The notes under the pieces: generated by a model
The model's database searches: none
What the model saw: only the letters and a program-made list of their open reading frames with translations
What the model was told of the DNA's origin: nothing
In this document: positions 34,743-41,688 of the stretch, piece after piece
Layout of the letters: every line of letters begins with the position of its first letter
How positions within the stretch are numbered: the first letter of the stretch is position 1
Program-made: the position numbers and the translations under genes
Assembly (NCBI RefSeq): GCF_024643205.1
Contig: NZ_JAMKQJ010000009.1
Location: 124,001 to 188,000 of the forward strand
Source of the DNA: Parapedobacter tibetensis
Lineage (GTDB): Bacteria > Bacteroidota > Bacteroidia > Sphingobacteriales > Sphingobacteriaceae
Length of the DNA: 64,000 bases
Direction: 5' to 3'

Positions 34743-34991
34743 ATGATCAGGCATTTAGCAATCGATGATGAGCAGTTAAGAAAATACATCAGGCAAAACC
34801 GCATCTGCCTGGGTGGCAATAGAAAATTGAAAATATTTGGTTTACTTCGCTGCTCATCAGGCAAACGAATGAAAAAGGAAAACAGGGTTTTCTTCCAGTC
34901 AATGGAAGAAGCCATACGTGAAGGCTACCGGCCATGCGGCCATTGTATGAAAATGGAATACCAAAAGTGGAAAAATGGATTTATTCAGTAG
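34743..34991 (+). CDS. Stand-alone Ada-type metal-binding domain protein
   Basis: An 82-aa protein corresponding to the Ada N-terminal zinc domain. The core reads GLLRCSSGKRMKKENRVFF, then EAIREGYRPCGHC; Cys in RCSSGKRM and the C-x-x-C of PCGHC supply zinc ligands, and an extra Cys lies in NRICLGG. In Ada this domain takes methyl groups from DNA phosphotriesters. Here it is a separate polypeptide between the HTH-methyltransferase gene and alkB, and it overlaps the alkB start by 17 bp. Whether it is a phosphotriester repair protein or a sensor is open. Confidence 0.85.
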   Translation: MIRHLAIDDEQLRKYIRQNRICLGGNRKLKIFGLLRCSSGKRMKKENRVFFQSMEEAIREGYRPCGHCMKMEYQKWKNGFIQ

Positions 34992-35583
34992 TGAACTAGA
35001 CGAAACCAAAAACCTATTGCCAATCGATGGCACGGTAAATTACTACGGCAAATTGCTACCTCCCCGAGAGGCAGATCGCTATTTCGAATGTTTGCTCACC
35101 ACGATTATGTGGAAACACGATGAAGCTGTAATCTTTGGCAAACACATGACCACCAAAAGAAAGGTGGCTTGGTATGGCGATGAAAATTATGAGTATATGT
35201 ATTCCAATGTCACTAAACATGCCTTGGCATGGACAACCGAATTGCTTGAGTTGAAAACCCTGGTGGAGGAAAAAACGGAGGAACATTTCAATTCCTGCCT
35301 ATTGAACCTATACCACTCCGGGGAGGAGGGAATGGCGTGGCATAGCGATGGTGAAAAAGATTTAAAGAAAAATGGAGCCATCGCCTCGCTGAGCTTCGGG
35401 GCGGAGCGAAAATTTTCATTCAAACATAAGCAGACGAAGGAAAAGATCGCATTAACACTGGAGCATGGTAGTCTGCTGGTGATGAAAGGCACTACACAGA
35501 CGCATTGGTTGCATCGTTTACCCCCAACCAAGCGGGTAACGCAACCCAGGATAAACCTGACTTTCCGGACGATTGTAGGATAG
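34975..35583 (+). CDS. AlkB-like 2-oxoglutarate/Fe(II) DNA repair dioxygenase
   Basis: A 202-aa protein most like the ALKBH2/3 group. The iron ligands are His123 and Asp125 (MAWHSDGE) and His180 (THWLHRLP); the 2-oxoglutarate arginines are Arg192 and Arg198 in PRINLTFR. The DNA-damage lid region (AWYGDENYEYMYSN) is also recognisable. It oxidatively removes methyl groups from 1-methyladenine and 3-methylcytosine. The start at 34975 overlaps the Ada zinc-domain gene, indicating coupled translation. Confidence 0.95.
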   Translation: MDLFSSELDETKNLLPIDGTVNYYGKLLPPREADRYFECLLTTIMWKHDEAVIFGKHMTTKRKVAWYGDENYEYMYSNVTKHALAWTTELLELKTLVEEKTEEHFNSCLLNLYHSGEEGMAWHSDGEKDLKKNGAIASLSFGAERKFSFKHKQTKEKIALTLEHGSLLVMKGTTQTHWLHRLPPTKRVTQPRINLTFRTIVG

Positions 35584-35589
35584 CAAATG

Positions 35590-35802
35590 TTACCTCTTTT
35601 TAGCGGTGACCAGCAATACGACGCCAGCAACCAATATAACACCACCTACATAGGGTGGCCAATTGACATGTTCTTCTTTGTCTGCCGAGACTTCAAGTGC
35701 GCCGATATCTATCACTTTTTCCTTCCGGGTAAACGAAAAGCCGGTCCACACCAGCATCACTACGCCGATGACCACTAAAATGATTCCTAATGTCTTTGCC
35801 AT
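35590..35802 (-). CDS. DUF3185-like small membrane protein
   Basis: A 70-aa protein with two transmembrane helices (LGIILVVIGVVMLVWTGFSF and VGGVILVAGVVLLVTAK) joined by a charged loop containing EKVIDIGALEVSADKEE. The layout and the loop fit the DUF3185 family, which has no known function. It is convergent with alkB, 6 bp apart. Confidence 0.75.
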   Translation of the reverse strand: MAKTLGIILVVIGVVMLVWTGFSFTRKEKVIDIGALEVSADKEEHVNWPPYVGGVILVAGVVLLVTAKKR

Positions 35803-35858
35803 AAGAAGGGGTTTAGTGTTATCAACAAAAAGCCACAGGAAATGTTTGCGGCAAGCCG

Positions 35859-36440
35859 TTATCCGAACCTCTCGCGAAGGAAACCTGCCAGCTTAGCCAC
35901 CGCAATAGCCCGGTGGCTGATGGCATTTTTCTCCGCAGCGGTCATCTGGGCAAAGGTTTTATGATAGCCATGAGGTGTAAACAGCGGGTCATAGCCAAAT
36001 CCGCCATCCCCTTGACGCTCGAATCCGATTTCACCTTCCACCATCCCGTCAAAAAAAAACGCTTCCTTCCCTATCCGTAAGGATATGACGGTGCGGAAGC
36101 GGGCCTGCCGGTTCATGTTGTCACCCAGCCGCTGCAAGAGCAAGTCGATGTTTTGCTCCATATCGCGGGTTCCGGAATAACGGGCGGAATACACTCCCGG
36201 TTCATTGCCCAGCGCTTTCACCTCTAAACCAGAATCATCGGCAAAGCAATTGTATCCGTATTTCGTATGTAGATAGGTGCTCTTCTGCGAAGCGTTCGCT
36301 TCAAAGGTCTCACCCGTTTCCGGGATATCGTCGGTGCAGCCGACATCGGCAAGTGTAAGGATATGGAACGTATCGCCCACTACAGCCTGTACTTCGGCCA
36401 GCTTATGGGCGTTATTGGTGGCGAATACCAGTTCAATCAT
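35859..36440 (-). CDS. rdgB: Non-canonical purine NTP pyrophosphatase (RdgB/HAM1)
   Basis: A 193-aa enzyme that hydrolyses ITP, dITP and XTP to monophosphates and keeps them out of DNA. The family signature starts the protein (ELVFATNNAHKLAEV), followed by TYGYNCFADDSGLEVKALG (with the catalytic Asp pair), GVYSARYSG and the closing GYDPLFTPHG and AEKNAISHRA motifs. The ATG at 36440 overlaps the upstream stop codon by 4 bp, which argues for it over 36467. Confidence 0.95.
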   Translation of the reverse strand: MIELVFATNNAHKLAEVQAVVGDTFHILTLADVGCTDDIPETGETFEANASQKSTYLHTKYGYNCFADDSGLEVKALGNEPGVYSARYSGTRDMEQNIDLLLQRLGDNMNRQARFRTVISLRIGKEAFFFDGMVEGEIGFERQGDGGFGYDPLFTPHGYHKTFAQMTAAEKNAISHRAIAVAKLAGFLRERFG

Positions 36441-36913
36441 GCCAGTAATGTCTTTATGGTTGTCCAAAAAATCCGTTTCTTTTCTCCATCGGCCAGCATT
36501 TCATCAAAGGTATCGGTGTGGAATATCCTGATACCGCCATGCTCCACCACGGTTTTAGCCGATATGTCATCCAATCCTACCGATTGGGAGGAAGTTCCGA
36601 GGAAAACCATGGTTTTCGGATTAAAAAAGGAAATGATTTCTTCTTTTTTCGGGGCGGAGGGTAATGCGCCCAAATTCAAGACAGCAACGTCATCCAATGT
36701 CAACTTCAGTGCTTGCAAGGTTTTGGTAAATGCATCCAAGGCCATTTCTGACATGAATTCATGATGCGCTTCAAACGTCAAGAACAGGTGATTGCGTTTG
36801 TTTTTGCCATAAAAAACGAAATCCAATACCTGTTCACGTTCCTCCTGTGTTGGGGCTTTCAATAGGTTATCCCCTACTTCTCCTTCATCGATATCAAAAA
36901 TCGTTTCGGACAT
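36437..36913 (-). CDS. Conserved hypothetical protein
   Basis: About 158 aa, soluble, acidic, no signal peptide. Segments such as KNHLFLTFEAHH, DDVAVLNLGALP and TMVFLGTSSQSVGL suggest an alternating alpha/beta fold. I do not recognise a characterised family. It lies between the deoxyhypusine-synthase-like gene and rdgB; its stop overlaps the rdgB start by 4 bp, so the two are co-translated. The ATG at 36913 is preferred to one 45 nt upstream. Confidence 0.7.
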   Translation of the reverse strand: MSETIFDIDEGEVGDNLLKAPTQEEREQVLDFVFYGKNKRNHLFLTFEAHHEFMSEMALDAFTKTLQALKLTLDDVAVLNLGALPSAPKKEEIISFFNPKTMVFLGTSSQSVGLDDISAKTVVEHGGIRIFHTDTFDEMLADGEKKRIFWTTIKTLLA

Positions 36914-36976
36914 CAGGTAGCGGAGCGCTGTTGGGTTATCGGTATGCAATCCTTCCAAAATCTAAAATCAATAATC

Positions 36977-37957
36977 CTACTGCTCTAATACCCAAGCAAA
37001 TATCAAGGGCGCCACGATCGTTGCGTCAGATTCAATGATATATTTTGGTGTATCGATATCCAGTTTTCCCCAAGTGATTTTTTCATTTGGCACGGCACCT
37101 GAATATGAACCATAGGAGGTGGTAGAATCCGAAATCTGGCAGAAATAGCTCCAGAAAGGAATATTTTCCATTTCCAAATCTTGGTAAAGCATGGGTACCA
37201 CACATATTGGGAAATCCCCTGCAATGCCTCCACCGATTTGGAAAAAACCAATGCCTTTGCCCCCAGAATTGCCGATGTACCAATCGGAAAGGTAAGCCAT
37301 GTATTCGATACCGCTTTTCACGGTGGATGCTTTCAGTTCACCTTTGATGACATAAGAGGCGAAGATATTTCCCATCGTGCTGTCTTCCCATCCCGGCACC
37401 ACGATGGGGAGGTTTTTTTCGGCTGCCGCCAGCATCCAGGAGTTTTTGGGATCTATTTCATAATACTGTTGCAACACACCGCTGTTCAGCATCTTGTACA
37501 TGTATTCATGCGGAAAATACCGCTCCCCGGCCGCTTCCGCTTCCTTCCAGATCCTATGAATATGCTGTTGGAGACGGCGGAAAGCTTCCTCCTCGGGAAT
37601 ACAGGTGTCGGTGACTCGGTTATAGTGGTTTTCCAGCAGATCCCATTCATCCTGTGGGCTGAGCTCCCGGTAATTCGGCACCCGCTTATAATGGGAGTGG
37701 GCTACCAAATTCATGATGTCTTCTTCGAGGTTGGCTCCTGTACAACTGATGATGGCCACTTTATCTTGGCGGATCATTTCGGCAAGGGATATACCCAATT
37801 CCGCGGTACTCATGGCACCTGCCAACGTAACCATCATTTTGCCCCCGGCATCCAAATGCGCTTCATAACCTTTGGCCGCATCCACCAATGCCGCTGCATT
37901 GAAATGCAAGTAATTTTTTTCGATAAACTGGGATATGGGCCCTTTTTGCGTACTCAT
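36977..37957 (-). CDS. Deoxyhypusine synthase-like protein
   Basis: A 326-aa member of the deoxyhypusine synthase family. Recognisable parts are MVTLAGAMSTAELGISLAEM (NAD-binding first half), ISCTGANLEEDI, HEYMYKML, VPGWEDSTMGN, GIGFFQIGGGIAGDF and the C-terminal active site SYSGAVPNEKITWGKL with Lys298 at the position of the catalytic lysine of the eukaryotic enzyme. Bacteria lack eIF5A, and bacterial homologues have been linked to homospermidine or other spermidine-transfer reactions. Translation starts at 37957; an exact -7 box lies 26 nt upstream. Confidence 0.9.
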   Translation of the reverse strand: MSTQKGPISQFIEKNYLHFNAAALVDAAKGYEAHLDAGGKMMVTLAGAMSTAELGISLAEMIRQDKVAIISCTGANLEEDIMNLVAHSHYKRVPNYRELSPQDEWDLLENHYNRVTDTCIPEEEAFRRLQQHIHRIWKEAEAAGERYFPHEYMYKMLNSGVLQQYYEIDPKNSWMLAAAEKNLPIVVPGWEDSTMGNIFASYVIKGELKASTVKSGIEYMAYLSDWYIGNSGGKGIGFFQIGGGIAGDFPICVVPMLYQDLEMENIPFWSYFCQISDSTTSYGSYSGAVPNEKITWGKLDIDTPKYIIESDATIVAPLIFAWVLEQ

Positions 37958-37970
37958 TTTTATGTTGTGC

Positions 37971-38555
37971 TTATTCTGAAAGACAAAGGTAGGGATAAGA
38001 TATGACATGTGGAAAGTCAGGTTTTCTCGTTTTCTCGTCACCTGACAGCATAATATCGTGGCTATCGGTGGCGGTACAACGTTCACTGAAGACGGTATCG
38101 TGTCTGTTGGTCATGATACCGGGTTGATTGGGGAGGATAACATCTCTGTTGGAAATGATATCGTCTCTTGTCAAGACGACACGGTCTTTAATCAAAACGA
38201 CATCGTGGCTAGCCGAGCCGGTATCGTGGCTGTTAGCGGCGGCTTCGTTTCTGTTCAACACGATACGGCCGCTACGCAAAACTTTACCCTGTTCACTCAT
38301 CACGATACAATGATGCGTGAACCGGGTGATGTACCGAGCCGGCCCGGTATCATTTGGAGCCACCCAAAAAGCGTGACCGGCGGAGACGACCCCCATACTA
38401 TCGGGAACAGTGCCGTTTAGAACGGCCATGGCATCGTGAGCGCTGAAAACAAGGCCGTGACCACGATGCACGATACCGTCCCGGTAAATGACGGTATCGT
38501 AGTGGCAAGAAACGGAATGGTGTTTAGGCCCCCTACAACCAACGGCGGAAAACAA
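37971..38555 (-). CDS. Possible heptad-repeat protein encoded by the 21-bp array
   Basis: An uninterrupted 194-codon frame starting at a TTG that overlaps the preceding lipoprotein gene by 23 bp. Almost the whole product is 7-residue units such as TVIYRDG, IVHRGHG, LVFSAHD, VVSAGHA, IVLNRNE, VVLTRDD, IMTNRHD and IMLSGDE; consensus is roughly hydrophobic, Val, x, Ser/Asn, x, x, Asp/Gly. It follows the cassette genes in the same direction and ends 13 bp before the deoxyhypusine-synthase-like gene. There is no signal peptide or ATG. The plus strand is also open over part of the array, so translation is uncertain. Confidence 0.35.
   Translation of the reverse strand: MFSAVGCRGPKHHSVSCHYDTVIYRDGIVHRGHGLVFSAHDAMAVLNGTVPDSMGVVSAGHAFWVAPNDTGPARYITRFTHHCIVMSEQGKVLRSGRIVLNRNEAAANSHDTGSASHDVVLIKDRVVLTRDDIISNRDVILPNQPGIMTNRHDTVFSERCTATDSHDIMLSGDEKTRKPDFPHVISYPYLCLSE
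37984..37991 (-). promoter_or_regulatory. -7 box (TACCTTTG) for the deoxyhypusine-synthase-like gene
   Basis: Exact TAnnTTTG on the minus strand, 26 nt before the start codon. It lies inside the last codons of the repeat-encoding frame at 37971-38555. Confidence 0.45.
38052..38534. repeat. Array of about 23 diverged 21-bp tandem repeats
   Basis: Units of exactly 21 bp, in phase throughout, start at 38052, 38073, 38094 and so on to 38514. Typical first halves are GGTATCGTGTCTGTTGG, GATATCGTCTCTTGTC, GACATCGTGGCTAGCC and GGTATCGTGGCTGTTAG; the core is GRTATCGTG. The GATATCGT core is nearly palindromic, which is why both strands show heptad-repeat translations. Units are well diverged from each other, yet no insertion or deletion breaks the phase. 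Confidence 0.85.
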
Positions 38556-39018
38556 ACCGGAATAGCAAGGCGATCAGGATAACCCCGCCAATGGCCAACC
38601 ACCAAGGGACACGGAACGCATGCCGGGCGTCACGGCTTTCGCTAACATGGGCGGTCTTTTCGTGGTGGATTGCTGCCTCTCCGGCGCTCACCTGTGTAGT
38701 TTCGCTGCCCTGCGAGCGACGCAGCGTGTCGGTTCGCTTAGTCTGCTTACGGTAGACGAAGATTTCAGACGCATTGCCGGAAAATCCGGAATCAGGATGG
38801 TAAGTGAACGCCCCTATGGGGGTAATGGCCAGTACTTGGTGACCAACCTCCAGTTGCCCTGCAAAAATCTCCGTCAGGGTGTCCTGCCGGTTGCGCCATT
38901 CATGGTGAACGAAAGTCTTCTGGGCCGAAGCTGTACGGCTGCTTTGGCTGTGCCGCTGCCGCGAAATGGAACAGGCCTGCACCAGCAGGCCTGTCCAAAC
39001 GATCCAAATGATCCTCAT
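38533..39018 (-). CDS. Lipoprotein with C-terminal transmembrane anchor (u-spanin-like)
   Basis: A 161-aa protein. Residues 1-16 form a lipoprotein signal (IIWIVWTGLLVQAC), the middle is a hydrophilic, Ser/Thr/Arg/His-rich periplasmic stretch with a small possible beta region (VLAITPIGAFTYHPDSG), and residues 138-157 are a transmembrane helix (WWLAIGGVILIALLFRFVF) followed by RRWL. An acylated N-terminus plus a C-terminal inner-membrane anchor is the design of phage unimolecular spanins, which bridge both membranes. It starts 7 bp after the FN3 gene and lies downstream of a CHAP lysin and a small membrane protein. Family membership is not established. Confidence 0.6.
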   Translation of the reverse strand: MRIIWIVWTGLLVQACSISRQRHSQSSRTASAQKTFVHHEWRNRQDTLTEIFAGQLEVGHQVLAITPIGAFTYHPDSGFSGNASEIFVYRKQTKRTDTLRRSQGSETTQVSAGEAAIHHEKTAHVSESRDARHAFRVPWWLAIGGVILIALLFRFVFRRWL

Positions 39019-39025
39019 CGTTGCA

Positions 39026-39667
39026 TCACCGTTTTACCCGTGCCCGGAGCGAATCCACCGGGCTCCATTCACTTACGCCTTTCTTGTTACGCGAACGCAC
39101 GCGGAAGTGGTAGGTGACACCATCGACGACCGGGGAATAGAAGTTGCCCACCGCGCGCGGTGCCGGCTCCAGGTCCTGCCAGACGGGTTGGCCGCTTTCG
39201 TCCAGTTCGAAGGCGAGCTGCATCTCGTACTGGTAGGCTTCACGGATGGCCTCAAACTGCAGGAGGATTTCCCCGGGTCGGTTGGAATCGGCAAGGCGCG
39301 CCCATGCCGAGGTACGCGGCACCTGTGAGCTCCTCGGCTCGCTGACCGGCAGGAAGCCGGAACCCAGCTGTATGGAACTCACATCGGTGCCATTGTTGAT
39401 GTAGCTCGCCACCCTCCGCATCATTTTGAGCAGCGCCTCGCGCGCTTCATCCTTCTCTTTTTTCTGCTGGCCGCTGGCCCGTCCGTTTACCGTGATGGCC
39501 TGCTTGGCCACATAGTCCAGCGCATACGGTTCGTATTCCGCAAATGGGGGATCCAGATCCGGAAAATCCATGCTCGTGCGCAGGGCATCCGCCGTGCGCG
39601 TAGCCATATTCGCGAGCTCCGGGTCGCTCATATAGCCGTAATGTGTGATTAATTTGGGTGTTCTCAT
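39026..39667 (-). CDS. FN3-domain protein of a Bacteroidota cassette
   Basis: A 213-aa protein without a signal peptide. The N-terminal half (YGYMSDPELANMATRTADAL, then KKEKDEAREALLKMMRRVAS) is mainly helical and belongs to a family I recall from Bacteroidota cassettes as an all-helical region before a fibronectin type III domain. Residues about 118-213 are that FN3 domain (PGEILLQFEAIREAYQYEMQ, then YHFRVRSRNKKGVSEWSPVD). Its function is unknown. It sits between the CHAP lysin and the u-spanin-like lipoprotein on the same strand. Confidence 0.75.
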   Translation of the reverse strand: MRTPKLITHYGYMSDPELANMATRTADALRTSMDFPDLDPPFAEYEPYALDYVAKQAITVNGRASGQQKKEKDEAREALLKMMRRVASYINNGTDVSSIQLGSGFLPVSEPRSSQVPRTSAWARLADSNRPGEILLQFEAIREAYQYEMQLAFELDESGQPVWQDLEPAPRAVGNFYSPVVDGVTYHFRVRSRNKKGVSEWSPVDSLRARVKR

Positions 39668-39702
39668 TTGTTTTATTGTTTTTGTGTTTTTCTATTGTTA
39701 AT

Positions 39703-39790
39703 TGACCGCGGATTACACGGATTAAGCAGATCATCACCGCTAGCCCACCTGTGATAATCCGTTACATCCGCGTCATCGGTGTTCCATGAT
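39703..39790. repeat. Dispersed ATCCGCGTCATCCG-type repeat at the 3' end of the CHAP gene
   Basis: Contains GCGGATTACACGGATTAAG and AGCAGATCATCAC on one side and TCCGTTACATCCGCGTCATC on the other. The first part is the reverse complement of the repeat at 40299, so copies flank the CHAP gene in opposite orientation. The last bases encode the C-terminus of the CHAP protein. Confidence 0.65.
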
Positions 39791-40418
39791 CCGTCCACCG
39801 CGAAACGGCATAGATGGTCTTTACCAGCCTTCGCTTACGCACCACGGCGTTTTCGGCATTTCCTTCCACCGTAATGCACCACGTGCCGTCCCAGTCGTCT
39901 ACAAAACCGCAATGGGCAATTCGCTTTTTGGTGGTACTGTAGATGCCGAAGATATCACCGGCGCTAACGTCATTGCGATCCCGATTCATCGGGAGAAGCA
40001 ATCTTTTGACGTTTGGGATACGCCACACGATCCTTTTCTCCGGGAATAGTGCCGCCGCCCAAGCATTCCGGGGCCCGGGATAACCGGCCTGCCCATGGCA
40101 CCAGCTCACGAAGGCGGCGCACCATTCATACCCTTCGCCCAATCCGCAGTAGCGCAGGTATTCCGCTATGCGAGGCCCGTCATTGTTGCCCGTGGTTTCG
40201 CGTACACCGATTTCGGCGATGTAGGTTTCCCGCAATGGACGGAACGCGGATGACGCGGATGGAACGGATAACTGCTGATTATTCTTGGATACTAAATCCG
40301 TGATGATCTGCTTAATCCGCGTCATCCGTGTTCTATCTATATCAAGCTCACCACCACCCATATCATTGCCCAGAAATAGGACAGATACAAGCAGCCATAG
40401 CATAGTGTGCGTTGCCAT
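39762..40418 (-). CDS. CHAP/NlpC-type peptidoglycan amidase (endolysin-like)
   Basis: A 218-aa protein. The catalytic part, about residues 66-205, follows the TIGR02594-like pattern: IAEIGVRETTGNNDGPRIAE, YEWCAAFVSWC with catalytic Cys100, a Pro-Gly-Pro-Arg loop, VSAGDIFGIY and the catalytic His169 in RIAHCGFVDDW. It should cleave peptide bonds in peptidoglycan. Residues 28-63 and 208-218 are translations of dispersed DNA repeats, so the 5' part has been remodelled. The proposed start (40418) gives a hydrophobic leader (MLWLLVSVLFLG) but overlaps the upstream gene by 82 bp; the original start may be lost. Confidence 0.8.
   Translation of the reverse strand: MATHTMLWLLVSVLFLGNDMGGGELDIDRTRMTRIKQIITDLVSKNNQQLSVPSASSAFRPLRETYIAEIGVRETTGNNDGPRIAEYLRYCGLGEGYEWCAAFVSWCHGQAGYPGPRNAWAAALFPEKRIVWRIPNVKRLLLPMNRDRNDVSAGDIFGIYSTTKKRIAHCGFVDDWDGTWCITVEGNAENAVVRKRRLVKTIYAVSRWTDHGTPMTRM
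40230..40332. repeat. Dispersed repeat inside the 5' part of the CHAP gene
   Basis: Two arms in opposite orientation: GGAACGCGGATGACGCGGAT at 40239-40258 and GATCTGCTTAATCCGCGTCA at 40306-40325. It begins 4 bp after the stop codon of the upstream membrane-protein gene and is read in frame by the CHAP gene. Confidence 0.7.
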
Positions 40419-40717
40419 AACGTCAATTGATTTAAAGATTCAACCATGTGATTGTAAACTCCTGCGGCGGACAGCCGTGCGAGCGCCACCACGAGCATGG
40501 CCAGCGGCAGCATGCTGAGGACACCGATGTCGAGTACGCCGGCCGTGGGATCCCACAGGTGCAACAGCGGACCGCTCCATAAAAACAAGCCCAACGCCAA
40601 AAGTGCCTGCATGACCCGCGTGCTCCACCAGCTCCGCAACCAGACGCGGAATTTGGAGTGGATACGCCGCACCTGTACTTGGTCTTCCAACCATATTTCA
40701 TTACGTTCTACCTCCAT
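40337..40717 (-). CDS. Small three-helix membrane protein (holin-like position)
   Basis: A 126-aa protein with a charged N-terminus (EVERNEIWLEDQVQVRRIHSK) and three hydrophobic segments at about 36-54, 61-82 and 101-125 (ending WAMIWVVVSLI). It has no signal peptide. Size, topology and position directly upstream of a CHAP lysin resemble a phage holin, but I do not recognise a holin family by sequence. Similar membrane proteins accompany these cassettes in related genomes. Confidence 0.65.
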   Translation of the reverse strand: MEVERNEIWLEDQVQVRRIHSKFRVWLRSWWSTRVMQALLALGLFLWSGPLLHLWDPTAGVLDIGVLSMLPLAMLVVALARLSAAGVYNHMVESLNQLTLWQRTLCYGCLYLSYFWAMIWVVVSLI

Positions 40718-40761
40718 CTTATTTTCTCCTTTCTTGTTTATTTAAAACCCTTGTTTACTCC

Positions 40762-41172
40762 TTAATAGCTAATCGTGAAACGAAGGTAATCCCCCTCTTC
40801 TCCCGCCTCCTGTTCGTCAACCGCCAATATCGCTGAGGCGACGCGGCTTTCCGACTCGATAAACTTGGTGCCATCTCTGAGGGCTGTTGCCGCGCGCTGC
40901 TCGGGCTTGACGAGTGTGATCGGGATTTCCATGCGGATGGCAAAGGCGATCTGTGTCGCCCACACGTTCAAAAGCGCCGGATCCAGGCTGTCCAACTGGG
41001 CCACTTGCTCCGCATCCAGGTGAAAACGTTTAGGCAGGTAAACCTGCAAGCCCTGTTCCACCAAAGTCGCTTCTTTGTCCAATTGCACGGGCGTCATGCC
41101 GTCCAACCACAGTTGCCACTGCAACACCCCGTTGCTGCTAAACGCATACATTACATGCTTCTTTTTCATCAT
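40762..41172 (-). CDS. Hypothetical protein, first gene of the lysis-like cassette
   Basis: A 136-aa soluble protein starting MMKKKHVMYAFSSNGVLQWQ. It contains a helical middle (EQVAQLDSLDPALLNVWATQ) and a beta-rich C-terminus (ESRVASAILAVDEQEAGEEG). No family recognised. Two adjacent ATG codons at 41172 and 41169 are the plausible starts; longer versions lack support. It is 44 bp upstream of the membrane-protein gene on the same strand and is the probable first gene of the unit that runs to 38533. Confidence 0.6.
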   Translation of the reverse strand: MMKKKHVMYAFSSNGVLQWQLWLDGMTPVQLDKEATLVEQGLQVYLPKRFHLDAEQVAQLDSLDPALLNVWATQIAFAIRMEIPITLVKPEQRAATALRDGTKFIESESRVASAILAVDEQEAGEEGDYLRFTISY

Positions 41173-41340
41173 GATTTTATTTTTGAACCACCAGACCCCA
41201 TGTCTGGCGACGGCACAAAAGTAGAAGGGTATAGGCCCAAACAGGGGTCGGTCAACAGGCAAGAAATGGATAGGCGTAAGCGTTGGTGACAAGTGAAATG
41301 TGTATATTTACCACTGTGGAAGAAATCGAAAATCCGTTAA

Positions 41341-41688
41341 CACAGCAAGTTCGGAGCTATATGCATTAGAGATCATCCAGAAGACGCGGTGCGTGCGATT
41401 GAAATTGTATTATTGGAGATTGGGAGTCGAAACATAGGCAGTAAAAAACCATATGATGGAATCGGAGGTTGTTTGATTGCGTTCGCTTGCAGAGCATCAT
41501 TTCAACATGGTTATGAAGGCTGTGTTTACTTAATACCCAAAACAACATTGGTATCACATTATTCATCAAAATACGGGTTCTATCATTTGCCCCTGAAGAC
41601 CCCAACACGTCCGGAAGGATTGATGATTTTATACGATGTAGAAGCGCTTAGGCTAATAAAAAAATACACGCATGAAGAAGACCGATAA
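41341..41688 (+). pseudogene. GNAT-family acetyltransferase, 5'-truncated or frameshifted
   Basis: The frame holds only the C-terminal part of an acetyltransferase: a helix (EDAVRAIEIVLLEIGSRNIG), the acetyl-CoA region KKPYDGIGGCLIAFACRASF, and the last strands (GYEGCVYLIPKTTLVSHY, ILYDVEALRLIKKY). Similar GNAT proteins in Bacteroidota carry 60-80 more residues. Upstream in another frame is a short ATG-started stretch (IFTTVEEIENPLTQQV) ending at a stop, so a frameshift or deletion removed the N-terminus. A GTG at 41389 could still start a 99-aa product. Confidence 0.55.

Noticed and set aside
38058..38420. Plus-strand gene over the 21-bp array
   Set aside because: The frame shows heptads only because the repeat core is nearly palindromic; it covers part of the array and has no promoter, while the minus frame spans all of it.
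38052..38534. CRISPR array
   Set aside because: The units are contiguous and diverged, with no alternation of constant repeats and unique spacers, and no cas genes are near.
39447..39737. Gene on the minus strand overlapping the FN3 gene start
   Set aside because: Its product is a translation of dispersed repeats and an alternative frame of the FN3 gene.
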